Shown here in pieces: positions 1 through 7,500 of a stretch of 11,233 nucleotides of DNA. The stretch spans positions 7,125 through 18,357 of the forward strand of contig DPHR01000064.1 in the NCBI GenBank assembly GCA_003522945.1. The letters run 5' to 3'. The translations under genes were made by a program, and so were the position numbers. The DNA is from Clostridiales bacterium (lineage in GTDB: Bacteria > Bacillota > Clostridia > Oscillospirales > Oscillospiraceae). The notes beneath the pieces are model-generated. The model was not told the DNA's origin, made no database searches, and was given only the letters and a program-made list of their open reading frames with translations. Numbering within the stretch: position 1 is the stretch's first letter; every line of letters begins with the position of its first letter.

Positions 1-440
1 TACTGGCTGCCCCGGTCGTTGCCCTGCCGGTTCTCCACCGTGGGGTCGATCACATAGAAATAGGCCAGCAGCAGGGCATCGAGACTCACCTGCCCGGGGT
101 CATACTCCACCCGCACGGTCTCCCGGAAGCCGGTGTTCCCTTTGCAGACGGTCCGATAATCGGCGTCCGCCTCGCAGGTGCCGTTGGCATAGCCGCTCTG
201 CGCATCAATGACGCCGGGGATGGACTGCATCAGGTGCTCCATGCCCCAGAAGCAGCCGCCCGCCAGATATATGACGTTTTCCGTGGTATCCATATACATG
301 ATTCCTTCACCGGACATATCAGAGGACTGTCCGGTCATTTCCTTCTCGTCCGTTTTCTTCGGCATATTCTTCTGCCCGGCAGCGCAGCCGCTCAGCAGCA
401 GCACCGCGGTGAGCAGAAGGGGCAATGCTCTCCGATACAT
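1..440 (-). CDS. msrA: Peptide methionine sulfoxide reductase MsrA, lipoprotein form (partial, C-terminus beyond left edge)
   Basis: Reduces methionine-S-sulfoxide in proteins, here on the outer face of the membrane. The 146 visible residues begin with a lipoprotein signal peptide (lipobox LSGC, lipidated Cys19), then a polar linker of about 35 residues. The MsrA domain starts near residue 55 with the catalytic motif GCFWG (Cys63), followed by SGYANG near residues 83-88 and VIDPTVENRQGNDRGSQY at the edge. The ATG at 440 has AGGAGG nine bases upstream. The usual TGHAE is TGFRE here, and the ENRQGNDRGSQY segment is of the kind I associate with MsrA-MsrB fusions, so an MsrB domain may follow outside the window; that is inference. 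It is the last visible gene of a four-gene minus-strand operon, 37 bp after the TlpA-like gene, its likely reductant. The family assignment is certain; only the C-terminal extent is unknown. Confidence 0.94.
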   Translation of the reverse strand, partial: MYRRALPLLLTAVLLLSGCAAGQKNMPKKTDEKEMTGQSSDMSGEGIMYMDTTENVIYLAGGCFWGMEHLMQSIPGVIDAQSGYANGTCEADADYRTVCKGNTGFRETVRVEYDPGQVSLDALLLAYFYVIDPTVENRQGNDRGSQ

Positions 441-449
441 GGTGAAGTC

Positions 450-464
450 CTCCTTTCTGAGGAG
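450..464 (-). promoter_or_regulatory. Small inverted repeat covering the msrA ribosome binding site
   Basis: On the minus strand CTCCT, a five-base loop, then AGGAG; the second arm is the ribosome binding site of msrA. A weak 5-bp stem like this could lower initiation unless ribosomes finishing the upstream thioredoxin gene open it. It may be chance, since any SD has a short complement. Confidence 0.25.
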
Positions 465-477
465 ATAAATCCGTTTG

Positions 478-1437
478 TCAGCCCATATCGGCGGCCAGAG
501 TCTGGTCGATGAGCTTCTGCAGCGTTTCCATCTGCGCCTTGCTGGTGACGGCGCCCACGATGGGATCGCCCACGATGTTGCCGCTGCGGTCAACCACATA
601 GGTGGTGGGATAAGCGAAGATGTTTGCGGTGAACATGCCGGCCTCGCTGTCGGAAGCGAAGTACACATTCTGATAGGTCGCGCCCTTCTTCATCAGCACA
701 TCCTTTGCATCAGAGATCGCCGCTTCGTCGCCATCCAATGTGAAGGAGTTGATGCCGATGAGAGAGCCGCCCTTTTCGGCGAGCTCCTTGCTCAGCGCTT
801 CCAGTTCGCCCAGCTCACCCACGCACGGGCCGCAGGTGGTGAACCAGAAGTTGACAACCGTAACGGCGCTGCCGGAAAAAAGCTCGTCGCTCGTCACATC
901 GTTCCCGTCCAGATCCTTGCCCACAAAGGAGGGGAATTTCTGCATGCTGCTGTTATCGGGGAGCATGCTGGTGTCGCCGGAGATGTTCATGCTGCCGTCC
1001 GCGGGCACGCTCATGGCGCCGTCAAGGGATTCCTGCGCCGCCTCGGGGTACTTTTTCTCGATCATGGTGAGCTTGCTTTCAATGTCGCGGATCTTTTCCG
1101 CCTCGCCGCGGATCAGCTTCAGCTCGTCCGCCGTAAACTGGTCCTTGGCGGATTCGATGGTGTCCAGCAGGAAGTCACCGTAGTTTTTGCCGTCCTCCTG
1201 CATGGTCATGCTCTTGTCGGCCGCCATGAAAACCTTTTCCCAAAGCGCGGTGTTTTCCGAAAGGATCGCGTTTTCCTGCGCCATCAGCTCCTTGTGCATG
1301 GCGACAGCTTCCTCGGCGTTTTTGGGCTCTCCGGTCATGGCGTCGCCGCTGCCTGTCTCACCCTTTGCGCCGCACGCGGCCAGAGACAGCACCATCATCA
1401 CTGCCAGCAGCAGCGCAATACTTTTCTTGACGTTCAT
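478..1437 (-). CDS. TlpA-like thioredoxin-fold lipoprotein (thiol-disulfide reductase)
   Basis: A 319-aa membrane-anchored thioredoxin, probably the electron donor to the adjacent MsrA. It has a lipoprotein signal peptide (lipobox LAAC, Cys22) and a mostly helical charged region at about residues 40-135. A Met/Ser/Asp-rich linker follows (about 140-167, with Met at 142, 150, 158 and 165). The C-terminal TlpA/AhpC-TSA domain spans about 168-315, with active site FWFTTCGPC (Cys202 and Cys205) and the conserved cis-proline in AYPTTYVVD (Pro277). The ATG at 1437 overlaps the TGA of the upstream polyferredoxin gene (ATGA) and has GGAGG seven bases upstream. A longer in-frame extension upstream is antisense/alternate-frame sequence inside the polyferredoxin gene and is rejected. 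The helical N-terminal region has no function I recognise. The partner in pneumococcus is Etrx; the orthology is not shown. Confidence 0.94.
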   Translation of the reverse strand: MNVKKSIALLLAVMMVLSLAACGAKGETGSGDAMTGEPKNAEEAVAMHKELMAQENAILSENTALWEKVFMAADKSMTMQEDGKNYGDFLLDTIESAKDQFTADELKLIRGEAEKIRDIESKLTMIEKKYPEAAQESLDGAMSVPADGSMNISGDTSMLPDNSSMQKFPSFVGKDLDGNDVTSDELFSGSAVTVVNFWFTTCGPCVGELGELEALSKELAEKGGSLIGINSFTLDGDEAAISDAKDVLMKKGATYQNVYFASDSEAGMFTANIFAYPTTYVVDRSGNIVGDPIVGAVTSKAQMETLQKLIDQTLAADMG

Positions 1438-2360
1438 TTTGTTTCCTCCGTTTTTTGTTTTATTTGATTTATTGTACCCGATATATTCTGCTCGCCCGTT
1501 CCGAAGCCAAAGCGGAAGCTCACGGCGTTTGTGGGACAGGCGCGGACACACATTCCGCAGCGGATGCACTCGGTATGGTTGGGCGTCTTCGTCACATCCA
1601 CATCCATCTTGCAGGCTCTGGCGCATTTCCCGCAGGAGACGCATTTGTTCCCATCTACCTTCATCTGGAAAAGCGATACCTTGTTCAGCAAGGCGTAGAA
1701 CGCGCCCAGCGGGCAGAGCCATTTGCAGAACGGGCGGTAAAAGAGCACGCTCAGCACGACTACCGAAACCAGCACGCAGAGCTTCCATGTGAACAGCTTT
1801 CCCAGCGCCGCCCGAATGCCGGCATTGGCAAGAGACAGCGGGATCGCCCCCTCCAGCACGCCCTGCGGGCAGAGATACTTGCAGAAGTAAGGATCGCCCA
1901 TTCCCACGTCGTTCACAAGGAACGCCGGCAGCAGAACGACCATGACCAGCAAAACGGCGTATTTGAGATATGTCAGCGGCTTGAGCTTTTTTGTGGAGAG
2001 CTTTTTCGTCGGGATCTTGTGCAGCAGCTCCTGAAACCATCCGAAGGGACACAAAAAGCCGCAGATCAATCTGCCGAGCAAAACGCCGAGCAGGATGAGG
2101 ATTCCTGTGATATAATAAGAAAAGCCGAACTTTGACGACCCCACCACCGCCTGAAACGCCCCGACGGGGCACGCACCGGAGGCGGCCGGGCAGGAGTAGC
2201 AATTCAGCCCCGGCACGCAGACGGTTTTCCCCGCGCCCTGATACAGGCTGCCCTTGAGGAAGTTGGGCAGGTGCAGGTTGGTCAGCAGCGTTGCCCCCGC
2301 CTGTATCCAGCCCCGGAAGCGCGCCAGAAGCTGCGAGACGCTCAAATTCTTTTTACCCAA
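1434..2360 (-). CDS. NapH-like membrane polyferredoxin (4Fe-4S binding protein)
   Basis: A 308-aa integral membrane iron-sulfur protein expected to carry electrons across or along the membrane to the extracytoplasmic thioredoxin. Visible features in order: an N-terminal cysteine cluster CVPGLNCYSCP...CP (Cys48, 54, 57, 64); membrane segments near 81-99 and 131-149; three CX3CP motifs, CGFLCP (100/104), CKYLCP (160/164) and CKWLCP (212/216); a membrane segment near 192-208; and two C-terminal ferredoxin motifs, CVSCGKCARACK (240-251) and CIRCGMCVRACP (265-276). The start is TTG at 2360, because a TAG stop lies two codons upstream; GGAG sits ten bases before it. It overlaps the end of the upstream microprotein gene by 8 bases, and its stop overlaps the next start. 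It takes the place that CcdA/DsbD holds in comparable Msr systems. Role in methionine sulfoxide repair is inferred from context. Confidence 0.92.
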   Translation of the reverse strand: MGKKNLSVSQLLARFRGWIQAGATLLTNLHLPNFLKGSLYQGAGKTVCVPGLNCYSCPAASGACPVGAFQAVVGSSKFGFSYYITGILILLGVLLGRLICGFLCPFGWFQELLHKIPTKKLSTKKLKPLTYLKYAVLLVMVVLLPAFLVNDVGMGDPYFCKYLCPQGVLEGAIPLSLANAGIRAALGKLFTWKLCVLVSVVVLSVLFYRPFCKWLCPLGAFYALLNKVSLFQMKVDGNKCVSCGKCARACKMDVDVTKTPNHTECIRCGMCVRACPTNAVSFRFGFGTGEQNISGTINQIKQKTEETK

Positions 2361-2499
2361 TACCTACACACTCCAGACATAGTTTGATTGCTTTGCTCAG
2401 CACCGCCGCCGATTCGCCCCGCCAGACGCCGAAGCACACCATGGCAACGCCGGCAAGCAGCAGGAAAACCTGCAAGGCCGCTTTTTCTCTGTGGCTCAT
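2353..2499 (-). CDS. CD1871A-family CXXC motif-containing membrane microprotein (48 aa)
   Basis: A 48-residue protein: a short basic N-terminus (MSHREKAA), one membrane segment at about residues 9-26 (QVFLLLAGVAMVCFGVW), a short outer or inner stretch, and a C-terminal KLCLECVGIG with a CXXC pair (CLEC). It matches my recollection of the CD1871A family of clostridial CXXC microproteins. The ATG at 2499 has a strong AAGGAG seven bases upstream, the best ribosome binding site of the operon, which supports this frame over the other minus-strand frame through the same DNA. Its stop overlaps the TTG start of the polyferredoxin, so the two are translationally coupled. It is the first gene of the repair operon. 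A role as a redox relay or assembly partner of the polyferredoxin is inference. Too short for many gene callers. Confidence 0.85.
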   Translation of the reverse strand: MSHREKAALQVFLLLAGVAMVCFGVWRGESAAVLSKAIKLCLECVGIG

Positions 2500-2528
2500 G
2501 AACAACTCTCCTTCCGTTTTCTGCCACT

Positions 2529-2576
2529 ATCATAGCGCAGGGCAGTTAAATTCCCCGTTAAGAATCAAAACTTAAC
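2529..2576 (-). promoter_or_regulatory. Putative promoter and response-regulator binding repeats upstream of the repair operon
   Basis: On the minus strand a good -10 box TATGAT (2534-2529) lacks a matching -35 box at 17 bp. Instead TTAAC half-sites with a 12-bp period (starting at 2561 and 2549) cover the -35 region, and a further copy forms the inverted repeat GTTAAG-8-CTTAAC (2557-2576). A weak -35 with direct repeats around it is typical of promoters activated by OmpR-family regulators; the adjacent divergent regulator is the obvious candidate. The pairing is inferred. Confidence 0.45.
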
Positions 2577-2603
2577 ACAAATCTTATCCATTCCTGATAT
2601 TAT
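2572..2603 (+). promoter_or_regulatory. Possible promoter of the two-component genes
   Basis: TTAACA (2572-2577) and the AT-rich GATATTATTAG (2596-2606, containing TATTAT) lie just upstream of the response regulator, but the spacing of 20 bp to TATTAT is too long, and the 17-bp alternative TGATAT is a poor -10. The region also overlaps the TTAAC/CTTAAC repeats. A promoter must be near here, but its exact boxes are uncertain. The ribosome binding site AGGAGG at 2625-2630 favours the ATG at 2637 over the TTG three bases earlier. Confidence 0.3.
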
Positions 2604-2636
2604 TAGATCAAACGAAAAAGAAACAGGAGGCTTTTG

Positions 2637-3314
2637 ATGCACCTTTTGGTAATTGAGGATGAGCGCGCGCTGTGCGAAACCATTGTGCGCAGCCTGCGGC
2701 GGCTGGCGTACAGCGTGGATTACTGCTTTGACGGAGAAAAAGCGCTGGAGCTGCTCGGCACGGAGCGGTACGATCTGGTGCTGCTGGATCTGAATCTGCC
2801 GGGGAAGGACGGCATGACGGTGCTGCGCACCCTGCGGCAGGCAGACCGGGAGACGAAGGTGCTGATCCTCTCCGCCCGCGGGGAGGTGGAGGATAAGGTC
2901 GAGGGGCTGGACGCGGGGGCCAACGACTATCTGGCAAAGCCCTTTCATCTCGCGGAGCTGGAGGCGCGCATCCGCAGTCTTACGCTGCGGCAGTTTACGC
3001 AGCGGGATGTGATATTGACCTGCGGGGCGCTGACCTTTGATACGCGCTCGCGCACCGCCGCCGTCAACGGGCAGACCTTGACGCTCACCCGCAAGGAGAC
3101 GGGGATTTTGGAATATCTGATGGTGCATCAGGGCCGGCCGGTGAGTCAGGAGGAGCTGATGGATCACGTCTGGGACAACAGCGTGGACAATTTCAGCAAC
3201 TCCATCCGGGTGCATATCTCCGCTCTGCGCAAAAAGCTGCGCGCCGCGCTGGGCTGCGACCCCATCCGCAACCGCATCGGCGAGGGGTATCTGATGGGAG
3301 GGGAGGACGCATGA
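2637..3314 (+). CDS. OmpR/PhoB-family response regulator
   Basis: A 225-aa DNA-binding response regulator, partner of the kinase encoded next. The receiver domain (1-115) has the acidic pair Glu7/Asp8, phospho-acceptor Asp51 in LLDLNLPGKDG, the conserved Ser79 in LILSARG and Lys101 in AKPF. The C-terminal winged-helix domain (about 125-222) shows the usual LTRKETGILEYL, the recognition-helix region NSIRVHISALRKKL and the terminal IRNRIGEGYLM. The ATG at 2637 is six bases after AGGAGG. Its stop overlaps the kinase start (ATGA), so they are co-translated. It is divergent from the methionine sulfoxide repair operon, with repeats in the shared region, so it most likely regulates that operon and perhaps itself; the signal is not known. 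It has all key residues of an active regulator. Confidence 0.97.
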   Translation: MHLLVIEDERALCETIVRSLRRLAYSVDYCFDGEKALELLGTERYDLVLLDLNLPGKDGMTVLRTLRQADRETKVLILSARGEVEDKVEGLDAGANDYLAKPFHLAELEARIRSLTLRQFTQRDVILTCGALTFDTRSRTAAVNGQTLTLTRKETGILEYLMVHQGRPVSQEELMDHVWDNSVDNFSNSIRVHISALRKKLRAALGCDPIRNRIGEGYLMGGEDA

Positions 3315-4444
3315 AGCGGCTTTCTTTGCAGTGGCGCATCACGCTGCTGACCGTGCTGCTCATCGGCGCGGCCTGCGTTTCCATGAAGCTGCTGCTCTGC
3401 GCCTCCGGGCTGCACTATATGGACTCCATCGGCAGCTTCATTCAGGATTACGGCAGCGCCGCCGTGGAAGGCGATCCGGCGTTTTTCGATCCGGAGCTTG
3501 CCGGAATGAACGAGGATGTGACCATTGTCATACACGGCGCGAAGACGTCCTTCTGCACAACGAACTGGTATATCACGGCGGCGGTTACGGTGCTGAGCGG
3601 CGTTTTGGCGTATTTCGTCAGCGGCCGCGCGCTCAAGCCCCTGCGTAGCTTTGCCTCGCAGGTGGAGAAGGTGCAGCTGAACAATCTCGCGGATATGAAG
3701 ATCGACGAGGACGTGCTGCCGGAGTTCCGGCAGTTCAGCCGCTCCTTCAACCAGATGCTGGAGCGGCTGAACAATGCCTTTGCCGCGCAGCGGCAGTTTA
3801 CCGGCAACGCCGCCCACGAGCTGCGCACGCCGCTGGCGCTGATGCAGGCGCAGCTGGAGCTCTTTTCCGCCGAGCATCCCGATATACTGCCGGAGACGGC
3901 GGAGTTTCTCTCTCTGCTGCGGGAGCAGACGGAGCGGCTGACGCAAATGACCAAGACGCTGCTGGAGATGAGCAATTTGCAGCAGGTGGCGCGGAACGAG
4001 AAGATCCAGCTCGCGCCGATGATCGAGGAGATCTTCACGGATCTCGCGCCGCTGGCGGAGAAGAAAGGCATCGCGCTCGAACGGGAGGGCGACGGCGTTA
4101 TGATCGGGAGCGACGCGCTGATCTACCGAATGCTTTTCAATCTGACGGAAAACGCCGTCAAGTACAACCGCCCCGATGGGTCGGTGCGCATTTCCGTGGC
4201 ACAGGAGGACAAAATGCTGCACATCCGCGTGGCGGATACCGGCAGCGGCATCCCGGAGGAATTCCGGCAGAGCATCTTCCAGCCCTTCTTCCGCGTGGAC
4301 AAATCCCGCAGCCGTGAATACGGCGGCGCAGGTCTCGGGCTTTCGCTGGTGTGGGAAATTGCCGGTCTGCACGGCGGCTCCGTTCGGGTGGAGGAAAGCT
4401 CGGAGCGCGGCACCGTCTTTGCCGTGGAGCTTCCGGCACAATAA
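3311..4444 (+). CDS. Membrane sensor histidine kinase (HAMP-HisKA-HATPase_c)
   Basis: A 377-aa sensor kinase. TM1 is about residues 10-30, a short outer domain 31-84, TM2 about 86-104, then HAMP (about 103-158). HisKA has the phospho-acceptor His169 in FTGNAAHELRTPL. The ATPase domain has an N box (NLTENAVKY, 277-285), G1 (DTGSG, 309-313), F box (FQPFF, 323-327) and G2 (GGAGLGLS, 338-345). All catalytic motifs are intact. The outer domain is only about 55 residues and has Cys30 and Cys82 at its two membrane borders, which could form a redox-sensitive pair; this is speculation, but it fits a neighbour operon for oxidised methionine. Its ATG overlaps the regulator's stop. The gene ends at the strong terminator just downstream. 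Confidence 0.97.
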   Translation: MKRLSLQWRITLLTVLLIGAACVSMKLLLCASGLHYMDSIGSFIQDYGSAAVEGDPAFFDPELAGMNEDVTIVIHGAKTSFCTTNWYITAAVTVLSGVLAYFVSGRALKPLRSFASQVEKVQLNNLADMKIDEDVLPEFRQFSRSFNQMLERLNNAFAAQRQFTGNAAHELRTPLALMQAQLELFSAEHPDILPETAEFLSLLREQTERLTQMTKTLLEMSNLQQVARNEKIQLAPMIEEIFTDLAPLAEKKGIALEREGDGVMIGSDALIYRMLFNLTENAVKYNRPDGSVRISVAQEDKMLHIRVADTGSGIPEEFRQSIFQPFFRVDKSRSREYGGAGLGLSLVWEIAGLHGGSVRVEESSERGTVFAVELPAQ

Positions 4445-4451
4445 AAAACGC

Positions 4452-4500
4452 AAACCGGCGGCGAGGAGAGTTCGTTCTCCCGCCGCCGGTTTTCTTTTTT
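4452..4500. terminator. Bidirectional intrinsic terminator between the kinase and MMPL genes
   Basis: A GC-rich hairpin with arms AAACCGGCGGCG-A-GGAGA and TCTCCCGCCGCCGGTTT (one bulged A), loop around TTCG. The plus strand ends in TTTTCTTTTTT; the minus strand gives TTTGCGTTTTTT. It lies 8 bp after the kinase stop and 9 bp beyond the end of the convergent MMPL gene, so it serves both. Confidence 0.92.
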
Positions 4501-4508
4501 GCCGCGGT

Positions 4509-7500
4509 TTACGGCGTTTTTGTCTTTTCTTCGGCCTTTTTTCTGTTTATGAGTCTGTCGCAGCAAACCGTCATGCCGGGCAGAACCAGAAGGATCAGCA
4601 GCATGGCGACAAGCGCGCCAATGGACAGCGTGGTGCTCACATCGGAGATCATCGGCGAGGATACAAGGATCCCGAGCGCGGCAAGCACCAACACAAGGAT
4701 GGAGCCGGAGGTCATGATGGTGTGGATGGAGCCTTCGTACGCCGCGCGCAGCGCGTCGGTCACGTCCATGGTTTTTCGACTGTCCATATAGAAATTACAG
4801 AACACAATGCCGTAGTCGATCGTTGCGCCCATGAGAATGCTCTGTACGATCAGCAGCGCAAGGTAATAGATCGAGCCGCTGTAGGCTCCGATGACCGTTA
4901 CGGTGATAAATACGCCGCACTGCACGAGAAGCGTGAGGATCAGCGGAAGGATCGGATGGCGGAACGCGATGAGCACAACAAGAAATACGGAGATCGCGGT
5001 GATCAGGGAGATCATCCGGTATTCGCTGTCAAAGGCGCGGTCCATCTCACTGACCATAACGGAGTTGCCCACCAGATAGTATTCACTGAGATTTTCCCGG
5101 CAGAGCGTATCGATACGGGTTACATAGTCCGACGTTTCCGGAGACTCGTCCGGGTAATCGGAGGTGACGACCATTCTTGCGTAGGCTTTGCCTCTCATCT
5201 GCGCGACGGCGTCCTCCAGCTCCGCCTTGCTGTCGAGGATCTCCTTTTTTGTTTCTCCGTCGAAATACTCCGCAAAGCGCCCGTCGTTCATCATTTTGTC
5301 GCAGAGTAGATCAAAGAGCTCCACAATCGTCATTTTTTCCGTGGGATCGGCGTCATTCACGCCTCCGTAAAGGAGATAAAGGATCTCCGTCTCGTTTTCG
5401 GTCACCTTGTCCGTCAGAGAGGAAAGGAGCGCGGTCATTTCGCCGGCGGTGTAAGCTTTTTCCGAAACGACGGCCTCAATCAGCGTATGACCCTGCCGAA
5501 GCTCCTCCGCGGTTTTTTCATCGATCTGCTTTGCAAGCTCTGCGTCGCCGAGCACGTCCGTTGCGGCAAAGGCTACAAACGAGCGCGGAGAGATCGTCCA
5601 CGAGTCCGTACCGCCGTTTTCCCCCATACGGAGGATATACAGCTTTTCCGTCTGTGCCGGATCCATGCCCAGGAATGAGGCAAGTCTTGCGGAGGTGAAC
5701 GCCGTTCCGTTTATCGCGGCGTTCAGAATCGCCTGCAAAAACTGAATGCGGCCGAGCGTAGAGGCGTCCATCATTCCGCTCACAAGAGGATCGGACAGAG
5801 CAAAGTCGGTAAACGACTTCAACGACATTGTTTTTTGGCTGATATCCCTGCCGAAGTACAGGCGGAATGCCATCGTGATCGTATCCGTGTCCGTGTCGAA
5901 CAGCTGTGCCAGCGTCCCGGCGTCAAGCGGTGTGCCGGAAACCGCGAGCTGCGCGATAGAATCCAGCCGGCGAAGCTGCGCCGCCTGTTCCTCGGAAAAA
6001 GCTCCGGCGTAGGCCGTGTCCGTCAGCACGGAGTTGACGAGAAAAGCGGAGAAATCGGCAAGAGCCACCGTTTTCTGCCCTGCCAGCACAAGCGCGAATA
6101 TTTGGCAGACCTGCGCGGTATCCACCCCGAACACGGAGGCAAGGGAAGAAGCGTCCAGCGCCTGCCCGGAAACCGCGAGCTGTACGAGCTGGTTCATCTG
6201 CTGCAAGCCGGCGTTGTCGGGTGCCTGTGTCAGCGCGGCGGAAAGAAAGTCCGGAAGCGTCATTGCCTCCGTGCCGCTCATCAGATAAAGCCCCGCGACA
6301 TTCTCCGTGGTCATCCCCGTCACGCCCGCCATGGTTTCCGCGTCCAACGCCTGCCCGGAAACGGCAAGATTCACAAGCTGCTCCGTTTGGGCGAGCTGCG
6401 CCTGCTGCTCGGCGGGGGCGTTGGCCTTCAGCAGCGGGAGAAAGTCGGTAAGCGTCATCGTCATGGCGGCCGCCTCCTTCTGGAACGCGGGATCGGCGGA
6501 AAAGTAGAGGCTGTACAGCTTGGAAACGCTTTCCGCGTCCATCCCCAGCGTCTGCGCCATCTGGTCGGGGGTCAGCCCCTGCCCGGACACGGCAAGCTGC
6601 ACCAGCGCGTCCATCGTCTGCGCCTGCGCCTTGGCGGCATCGTCAAAATATGTGCTGAACAGCGCATCCTGCAGCAGGCTGCCGCACAAAAACGAACTGA
6701 ATTCGGGCAGACTCATAGTTTGCGCGCTGACGTCGCCCGCGTTATCGAGAATAAACACGGTATTCACCGTGCTCTCGTCCGCCTCGATCAGCGCGGCCAG
6801 ATCGGCCGCGCTGCGCGCCGCCAGAACGGTATTGGTATTCGTATAGGTTTGCAGCTGCCGGAGGGAAGCAATTGCCGAGGCGCTCACCATCGAGCCGTAG
6901 GTTTCGTTTGCCGCCACGGAATTAAGCACATAATCCACAAAGACCGGCAGCGTCATTGTGCCGCTGTCCGCAACGCCGTTTTGGATCGTATAGTAGAGAT
7001 AGAGCTTCTCGACACGCTCCCGGTCTATGCCGAAGAGCTCCGCCATTTCGTCAACGGAAATCGCGGTGGTCAGGCGCGTGCGGTCGGCAAGCGTTCGGAA
7101 CTGCTCCGCGTTGTCCCGCAGCGCGGCGTCAAGGTGCTTGCCGATGGTTTTGTCCGGAAGAACGGTGTCGGTTATAAAATTAATAAAGTCAGACGCCGTT
7201 ATCACGGGCATTTTCCCGTCCTCCGCGATGAAATAGAGCATACGGAGGAGGTTATCGCCGATGGGCTCCGCATCGTCGCTCAATTCGGCGACGGCCTTGC
7301 CCATGTCCTCGGCGGTCATCTCCTTGCCGAGCGTGTTGGCATAGCCGAGAATATCGGAAACCCGCTCATCCTTTTCCAGTTCGGAGATGACGCTGTCGAT
7401 TTTCGCTTCGTCCTCGTTGCGGTAAACCACCGCAACGGTGTTCTTCTTCGGGAACACATTCGCCAGCGGGTCGTCGTTTTCCTCCGTGAAGACGATCTGC

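Noticed and set aside
475..1467. Plus-strand 330-aa open frame opposite the TlpA-like gene
   Set aside because: Shadow of the real gene: His/Arg/Gly-rich composition, no SD, no recognisable domain.
1438..2202. Long in-frame minus-strand extension upstream of the TlpA-like protein (574-aa reading)
   Set aside because: It lies in another frame of the polyferredoxin gene, lacks any domain, and the ATG at 1437 has its own SD and a lipoprotein signal peptide right after it.
2342..2533. Minus-strand 63-aa frame overlapping the CXXC microprotein
   Set aside because: No SD before its ATG, and the alternative frame has a strong SD, a membrane helix and CXXC.
3164..4453. Minus-strand 429-aa open frame opposite the histidine kinase
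   Set aside because: Antisense shadow; the plus-strand kinase has every expected motif.
6160..6600. Repeated CCTGCCCGGA-like DNA considered as a CRISPR or intergenic repeat
   Set aside because: The copies are imperfect, spaced about 190-230 bp, and all lie in frame inside the MMPL coding sequence; they reflect protein repeats.
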